From: Actinomycetaceae bacterium
GTDB taxonomy: Bacteria > Actinomycetota > Actinomycetes > Actinomycetales > Actinomycetaceae
Assembly: GCA_030537735.1 (NCBI GenBank)
Contig: JAUNVG010000015.1
Span: 1-46,369 of the forward strand
DNA length: 46,369 bases
Direction of reading: 5' to 3'
This document shows, piece after piece, positions 42,873 to 46,369 of the stretch; position 1 is the first letter of the stretch; each line of letters starts with the position of its first letter. The position numbers and the translations under genes were made by a program. Below the pieces are notes generated by a model, which did no database searches, was not told where the DNA came from, and was given only the letters and a program-made list of their open reading frames with translations.

Positions 42873-43484
42873 ATGTGGAATCCATTTAAGAAAAAAGACG
42901 ACACCAGCAACGAGGTAGGCACGCAGTCGCCGCAGGCTCCCGCCACGCAGGCAGCTGCCACTCCCACCCCCGAACCGGCTCCGGCCGCACCCGAACCAAC
43001 CCCGGCCTCCCCCGCAGCCGGCGGGGCCGGCGCCGAAGGTCTTCGCGCCCCGGTACAGGGGCGCCTGCTGCCGCTAGATGAAGTACCCGACCCCGTGTTC
43101 GCCCAACGCATGATGGGTGACGGTTTCGCGGTGGACCCCACTTCTAACGTGGTGTGCGCCCCGGTGGCGGGTGAGCTAATGATGGTGGCTCCCACCGCCC
43201 ATGCCTTCGCGATCCGCACCCGCGCGGGAGCTGAAATCCTAGTCCACGTTGGGCTTGACACCGTGAACTTGAAAGGCAGCGGCTTTCGCGTGCTATGCGA
43301 GGAAGGTTCGCAGCTGGAAGCGGGGGAGCCAGTTATCGAAGTTGACTGGGAAGTGGTGCGGCCAATCGTGCCCGCAGTCGTAACTCCGGTGGTACTGACT
43401 AACGGTGACGCATTCGCCATGTCGGAGCCAAACCTGGCAGCAGGGGAAGGCGAGGACGTGGTGACCATTACCCCGCGCAGTTAA
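42873..43484 (+). CDS. crr: PTS system glucose-type EIIA component
   Basis: A 203-residue EIIA-Glc protein that passes phosphate from HPr to EIIB. The fold begins at GLRAPVQGRLLPL. The active-site His125 is in LVHVGLDTVNLKG, with the supporting His110 in PTAHAFAI. The first 55 residues are a Lys-rich start and a Pro/Ala/Thr-rich linker not found in E. coli Crr. It may tether the domain. It lies 27 nt after ptsG. Confidence 0.93.
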   Translation: MWNPFKKKDDTSNEVGTQSPQAPATQAAATPTPEPAPAAPEPTPASPAAGGAGAEGLRAPVQGRLLPLDEVPDPVFAQRMMGDGFAVDPTSNVVCAPVAGELMMVAPTAHAFAIRTRAGAEILVHVGLDTVNLKGSGFRVLCEEGSQLEAGEPVIEVDWEVVRPIVPAVVTPVVLTNGDAFAMSEPNLAAGEGEDVVTITPRS

Positions 43485-43493
43485 CTGACGCCG

Positions 43494-43529
43494 GTCGGCT
43501 AAGGGGGGAGGTTTTCCTCCTTAGCCGAC
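43494..43529 (+). terminator. Terminator after crr
   Basis: An 11-bp stem (GTCGGCTAAGG / CCTTAGCCGAC) holds a 14-nt loop with a small AGG-TTTT-CCT inner stem. It separates ptsG-crr from the antiterminator gene. Confidence 0.75.
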
Positions 43530-43611
43530 TGCATTCACAGAGCGCGCTGGTGGCAGCGGCAGGCAGGAAAAGGTAGAAAACTAGCGGCAATGTGCAGCTA
43601 CGGAGGAAAAC

Positions 43612-44544
43612 ATGCCGACACTGAGGGTTGAGCGAGTATTCAATAACAACGCCATCCTCGCCTGCCGCGTGCCACAAAACAACGCCGACCCCGCCAGCAC
43701 ACCCGCATCCGGGAACACTCAAACACACCCTGGGGAGGAAGGCACCACCCCAAATGGTGACCATAACCGTGTCATCGCCCTAGCTAAAGGAATCGGATTC
43801 GGGCGTCGGCGCGGCGACCTCGTTGACGCCAGCGGAGCCCAAATATTCATCTCCCAGCAGTACGCCACTATCTCCCGCCTAGAAGACCTACTAAGTAACG
43901 CGCCCGCCAAGCAGGTCGAAACCGCCGGTGAGATTATGGAACTAGCCCACCGCCTCCTGGGGTTGAAACCATCGGCGTCCTTCCTGCTGCCGGTTCTAGA
44001 TCACTTAAACTTCGCCGTCCAACGCATCCAGCAAGGAATCGAAGTTGACTTCCCCCTGGCGTGGGAAGTGGCACAGCTCTACCCACAAGAAGCCGATTTC
44101 GGACGTCAAGCGATCGCGCTGACACAGGAAAAGCTGGGGGTGGAGTTCCAGGCACAGGAATGGTCGGCTTTCGCGCTACACGCCATCACCCAAACACTGG
44201 CGGTGGGTGACATCGGGCGCACCGTTGCCATGACCGAAACCATCTCGGCAGTGTTTTCCTACCTTGAAGAAACCTGGGGGCAAGAAATCAGCCGCGAAAG
44301 CGTGGCTGCCACCAGGTTCGTCACTCACCTGCGTTACCTATTCGTGCGAATCACCACTGGGCAGCAACTACCTCAAGCCCCGTTCGACATTTTTGCAGCC
44401 CTGCAATCGTCCTACCCGCAAGCAACCGCTAGCGCCTTGGAGCTGACCAAGCTGTTAGAGGAAAAACTCGCCCGCAAGCTCAGCAGCGGGGAAGCTGGTT
44501 ACCTGGCTCTTCACCTGACTCGGCTGCAGGCCGAACTGCCCTAA
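43612..44544 (+). CDS. BglG/GlcT-family transcriptional antiterminator with an insertion in its RNA-binding domain
   Basis: A 310-residue RNA-binding antiterminator. The N-terminal CAT domain reads LRVERVFNNNAILA and, after an insertion, VIALAKGIGFGRRRGD. About 32 extra residues (about 21-52, Asn/Thr/Pro/Gly-rich) split it at a beta-hairpin turn. Two PRD domains follow with all four regulatory histidines (131 in DHLNFA, 190 in FALHAI, 239 in FVTHLR, 301 in LALHLT). PTS proteins phosphorylate such residues. GGAGG precedes the ATG. The adjacent PTS and the RAT-like leader suggest that it controls ptsG as GlcT does in Bacillus subtilis. Confidence 0.9.
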   Translation: MPTLRVERVFNNNAILACRVPQNNADPASTPASGNTQTHPGEEGTTPNGDHNRVIALAKGIGFGRRRGDLVDASGAQIFISQQYATISRLEDLLSNAPAKQVETAGEIMELAHRLLGLKPSASFLLPVLDHLNFAVQRIQQGIEVDFPLAWEVAQLYPQEADFGRQAIALTQEKLGVEFQAQEWSAFALHAITQTLAVGDIGRTVAMTETISAVFSYLEETWGQEISRESVAATRFVTHLRYLFVRITTGQQLPQAPFDIFAALQSSYPQATASALELTKLLEEKLARKLSSGEAGYLALHLTRLQAELP

Positions 44545-44555
44545 CATACAGCAGC

Positions 44556-44584
44556 GGCCGGCCCCCACGAAATAGGAGCCGGCC
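44556..44584. terminator. Bidirectional terminator
   Basis: GGCCGGC and GCCGGCC pair across a 15-nt loop between the convergent antiterminator and VTC-domain genes. No strong T run. Confidence 0.6.
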
Positions 44585-44624
44585 ACTATCCTCTTCTCTC
44601 CCGTCAGGAAGCAAGCGCGTCAAG

Positions 44625-45461
44625 CTAAGCGCTGACCCGCAGGTGATTGCGAATCACCTTATTCCACTTCATAGAAGGGATATCTTCCTTCAGCATTCCG
44701 ATCCCAGCGCAGTATTTACTCATACCCACCGGGCGGATTCCCAGCCGATACATCTGCCCGATCAGCGGGTCACGCATCGACGGAGTCTTCGTTTCCACCA
44801 GTACCCGATCGCGCAGCGTCAACACCCCGGAATCGGCATCAGCGCAGTTCAACACCGCGTCACAAGTCATGCGGAAGGGACGGTACTTCCCGACCAAAGT
44901 AATGCGGCGGTAGGAAGTGCGAAGCGCCGGGCGCAGCTGGTTAACTACCTGCTCACCGTCAGCCACGCGGTAGCGTTTCAACTGCTCGGTCACGAACTGC
45001 GCCCCCTCCTTACCCAGCTCATCGCCGGGAACATGGTGGTTGATGCGCACCTTCTCCGTCTTGCTGCGCAGCCCCTTGGTTTTCACCTCTAAAACCGTGA
45101 AATCGGAATCCACGTAGTGGCGGGTCCTGACTTTGAAACGGCGTCTACGCCCTTGTAAATGATCGCGGTAGGTACGTAGGTTGTCGGTATCAAAGTAAAT
45201 CGAATCGTAGGAAAAACTGCGGATACCGTCGATGTCTAGCACCTCCAGTTGGCCGCGCAGCTCCTCCATTAAACCCAGCAGTGCGCTGGGGTGGACGATG
45301 AACTTCGTATCCACCCGCTCTTGCAAGGCGGCCTTGGCGTTAACCTCATCCAAGGTCAACCCTGGCAGGGCCTGCACGGCTTCACGCACCGGAGCCAGTT
45401 TCGGGGTCTGGGTGGCAGCTACCGAACGCAGATCCAGTTCAGTGGCGAGCAGTGAAGGCAT
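44625..45461 (-). CDS. VTC-domain polyphosphate polymerase-like protein
   Basis: A 278-residue protein of the VTC/CYTH-like triphosphate tunnel fold, which in yeast Vtc4 makes polyphosphate from ATP. The tunnel strands show the basic and acidic residues of the family: ERVDTKFIV, FKVRTRHYVDSDFTVLEVKT, RSKTEKVRI, SYRRITLVGKYRPFRMTCD, and LVETKTPS. The start is set at 45461, where GGAGG lies upstream, inside the end of the DUF4956 gene (23-bp overlap). The pairing of a VTC protein with a DUF4956 membrane protein recurs in bacteria. The activity is inferred. Confidence 0.88.
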   Translation of the reverse strand: MPSLLATELDLRSVAATQTPKLAPVREAVQALPGLTLDEVNAKAALQERVDTKFIVHPSALLGLMEELRGQLEVLDIDGIRSFSYDSIYFDTDNLRTYRDHLQGRRRRFKVRTRHYVDSDFTVLEVKTKGLRSKTEKVRINHHVPGDELGKEGAQFVTEQLKRYRVADGEQVVNQLRPALRTSYRRITLVGKYRPFRMTCDAVLNCADADSGVLTLRDRVLVETKTPSMRDPLIGQMYRLGIRPVGMSKYCAGIGMLKEDIPSMKWNKVIRNHLRVSA

Positions 45462-46065
45462 CGGCTTCCTCCTTCTCCACCTGACGCAACATGTGGTCTT
45501 CGCGGGCGCTCTCCCCACCTTCACGCACAGTCACGTTCACCTCCGTTATCTCACGCACAAAATCAATCTCCACCACATCCATGGTTTCCACCGTGGCACC
45601 CAAACGGTACTGCAGTTCCTGGCGCAGCATCTTATGGTCGGTGAAAGCACGATCCAAGATAATGTGGTGCTGGCGGCGGTTGCGTCCCACCAAAGCCGAA
45701 TCCAACGCCAGCATCACCAGCAGCAAAACGCCATCCAGCACCGCTGCCACCGCCAGGTTAGAAGCACCCAGGGAGTTAATCAGGCCAAACACCAAGGAAA
45801 TGAAGTAGTAGGCAACTTCGTTTTGAGAAAGCTGAGTGGAGCGCAGGCGAATAATCGACAAAATACCGAACAGCCCGAACGCGAACCCCATACCGACCTC
45901 GGCGTTAGCCAGCAGCGCCACCGCCGCGAACACCCCGATATTTAACGCCATGAAAGCTAACGCTAAATCAGACTTCCCATGGCGACGGTAGTAAATGCCA
46001 TACGCCAAAGCAGTAATGGCAACTACGTCTACTAACAATCCCAACGCCAAAAGTTTTAAGGTCAT
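45439..46065 (-). CDS. DUF4956 domain-containing membrane protein
   Basis: A 208-residue protein with about four N-terminal membrane helices (LLALGLLVDVVAITALAYGI and others) around the conserved GFAFGLFGILSIIRLRSTQL and NEVAYYFISLVFGLINS. A cytoplasmic domain of about 85 residues follows (EIDFVREITEVNVTVRE). The ATG at 46065 with GGAG six nt upstream is preferred over a GTG twelve nt earlier. It overlaps the VTC gene and probably anchors or serves it. Confidence 0.88.
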   Translation of the reverse strand: MTLKLLALGLLVDVVAITALAYGIYYRRHGKSDLALAFMALNIGVFAAVALLANAEVGMGFAFGLFGILSIIRLRSTQLSQNEVAYYFISLVFGLINSLGASNLAVAAVLDGVLLLVMLALDSALVGRNRRQHHIILDRAFTDHKMLRQELQYRLGATVETMDVVEIDFVREITEVNVTVREGGESAREDHMLRQVEKEEADAFTARH

Positions 46066-46162
46066 CTCTAACTCCACTTCTTGACAGGTACTTCAAGCTG
46101 ATGGAACCAGTGTGACAAACGGGAATGAAACCACCGTTAGTTGCAGATGAGAGAACTCTAAT

Positions 46163-46182
46163 CCCCACAACCTGGGGTTTTT
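46163..46182 (+). terminator. Small hairpin with a T run upstream of the tiny peptide
   Basis: CCCCA-CAACC-TGGGG is followed directly by TTTTT. Only 15 nt separate it from the peptide ATG, so it could be an attenuator. The stem is only 5 bp. Confidence 0.4.
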
Positions 46183-46197
46183 GGCATCATAGTAGGT

Positions 46198-46326
46198 ATG
46201 AAACGTCCAACGCGCCTAGCTCCGTGGTCCGCCGCCGCGGCAGTGATTGTCGCGTTCACACTGATCATCGCCATCGTTTCTTTCCGACTAGGGCAACCCA
46301 CCCCCGACCTGGGCCTTGAGTTCTAG
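46198..46326 (+). CDS. Small single-helix membrane peptide (42 aa), unrecognised
   Basis: The frame encodes a basic start (MKRPTRLAPW), one hydrophobic helix (about residues 11-30, SAAAAVIVAFTLIIAIVSF) and a short polar tail ending LGLEF. It stops 39 nt before the next ATG. AGTAGG is nearly adjacent to the ATG and CATAGT lies just before it, so translation might be leaderless. The helix and position support a real gene, but no family is recognised. Confidence 0.45.
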   Translation: MKRPTRLAPWSAAAAVIVAFTLIIAIVSFRLGQPTPDLGLEF

Positions 46327-46365
46327 TTAGCGTTGCAACGCTTCTTACTTCGAAGGAGTGTTTCA

Positions 46366-46369
46366 ATGA
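46366..46369 (+). CDS. Start of a further gene, cut by the window end
   Basis: ATG at 46366 has AGGAG seven nt upstream (46354-46358), a convincing start. Only one codon is visible. In other genomes VTC/DUF4956 pairs neighbour CotH-like or other secreted proteins, but nothing can be said here. Confidence 0.45.

Overview
The window is about 46 kb of GC-rich chromosome from a Gram-positive actinobacterium. Markers of that group are a DUF3073 protein, a DUF3618 protein with an actinobacterial holin-like neighbour, an MrpA-MrpB fusion, Pro/Ala/Thr-rich linkers, frequent GTG starts and ATGA or TAATG gene overlaps. The gene mix (glucose PTS, KDG/KDPG branch, Mrp antiporter, VTC polyphosphate polymerase) suggests the Actinomycetaceae, but that is inference. 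No tRNA, rRNA, CRISPR array, transposase or phage gene was found.

Layout. 1-4319 (+): the tail of a probable ABC ATPase, an FtsX-type permease, a holin-like and a DUF3618 membrane protein, and a DUF3073 protein. 4439-9041 (-): purM, purF (with an unusual low-complexity insertion) and an RNB-domain ribonuclease. 9277-16102 (-): a complete, translationally coupled Mrp Na+/H+ antiporter operon, A(B)-C-D-E-F-G. 16407-18662 (+): a membrane-bound Fe-S/CCG oxidoreductase. 18681-22569 (-): an unrecognised 421-aa protein coupled to dcd, then an S66 peptidase and pheA.

23265-38406 is the most interesting part. It is a dense accessory catabolic locus with an ABC sugar importer (lipoprotein and two permeases), a YesL-like protein, a D-2-hydroxyacid dehydrogenase homologue, a Gfo/Idh/MocA oxidoreductase, an SdhA-like flavoprotein, a short-chain dehydrogenase, a TIM-barrel isomerase/epimerase, a ThuA-like protein, a regulator joining a DeoR-type HTH to a LacI-type sensor domain, and KDG kinase plus KDPG aldolase. 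A shared palindrome, GATCG-N4-CGATC, lies in or next to five of the locus promoters, so the units probably form one regulon. The end of the pathway is clear: KDG to KDPG to pyruvate and glyceraldehyde-3-phosphate. The substrate and the upper steps are not. None of the standard hexuronate enzymes or an aldonate dehydratase is present, and four redox enzymes take their place. I read this as an undescribed or poorly described acid-sugar or keto-glycoside route.

38825-44544 (+): a membrane-anchored PQQ-like propeller protein, then a glucose-type PTS (EIICB, EIIA) and a BglG/GlcT-type antiterminator. A RAT-like RNA element sits in the ptsG leader, which suggests antitermination control of glucose uptake. 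44625-46369: a VTC polyphosphate polymerase coupled to a DUF4956 membrane protein (-), and divergently a tiny membrane peptide and the first codon of another gene.
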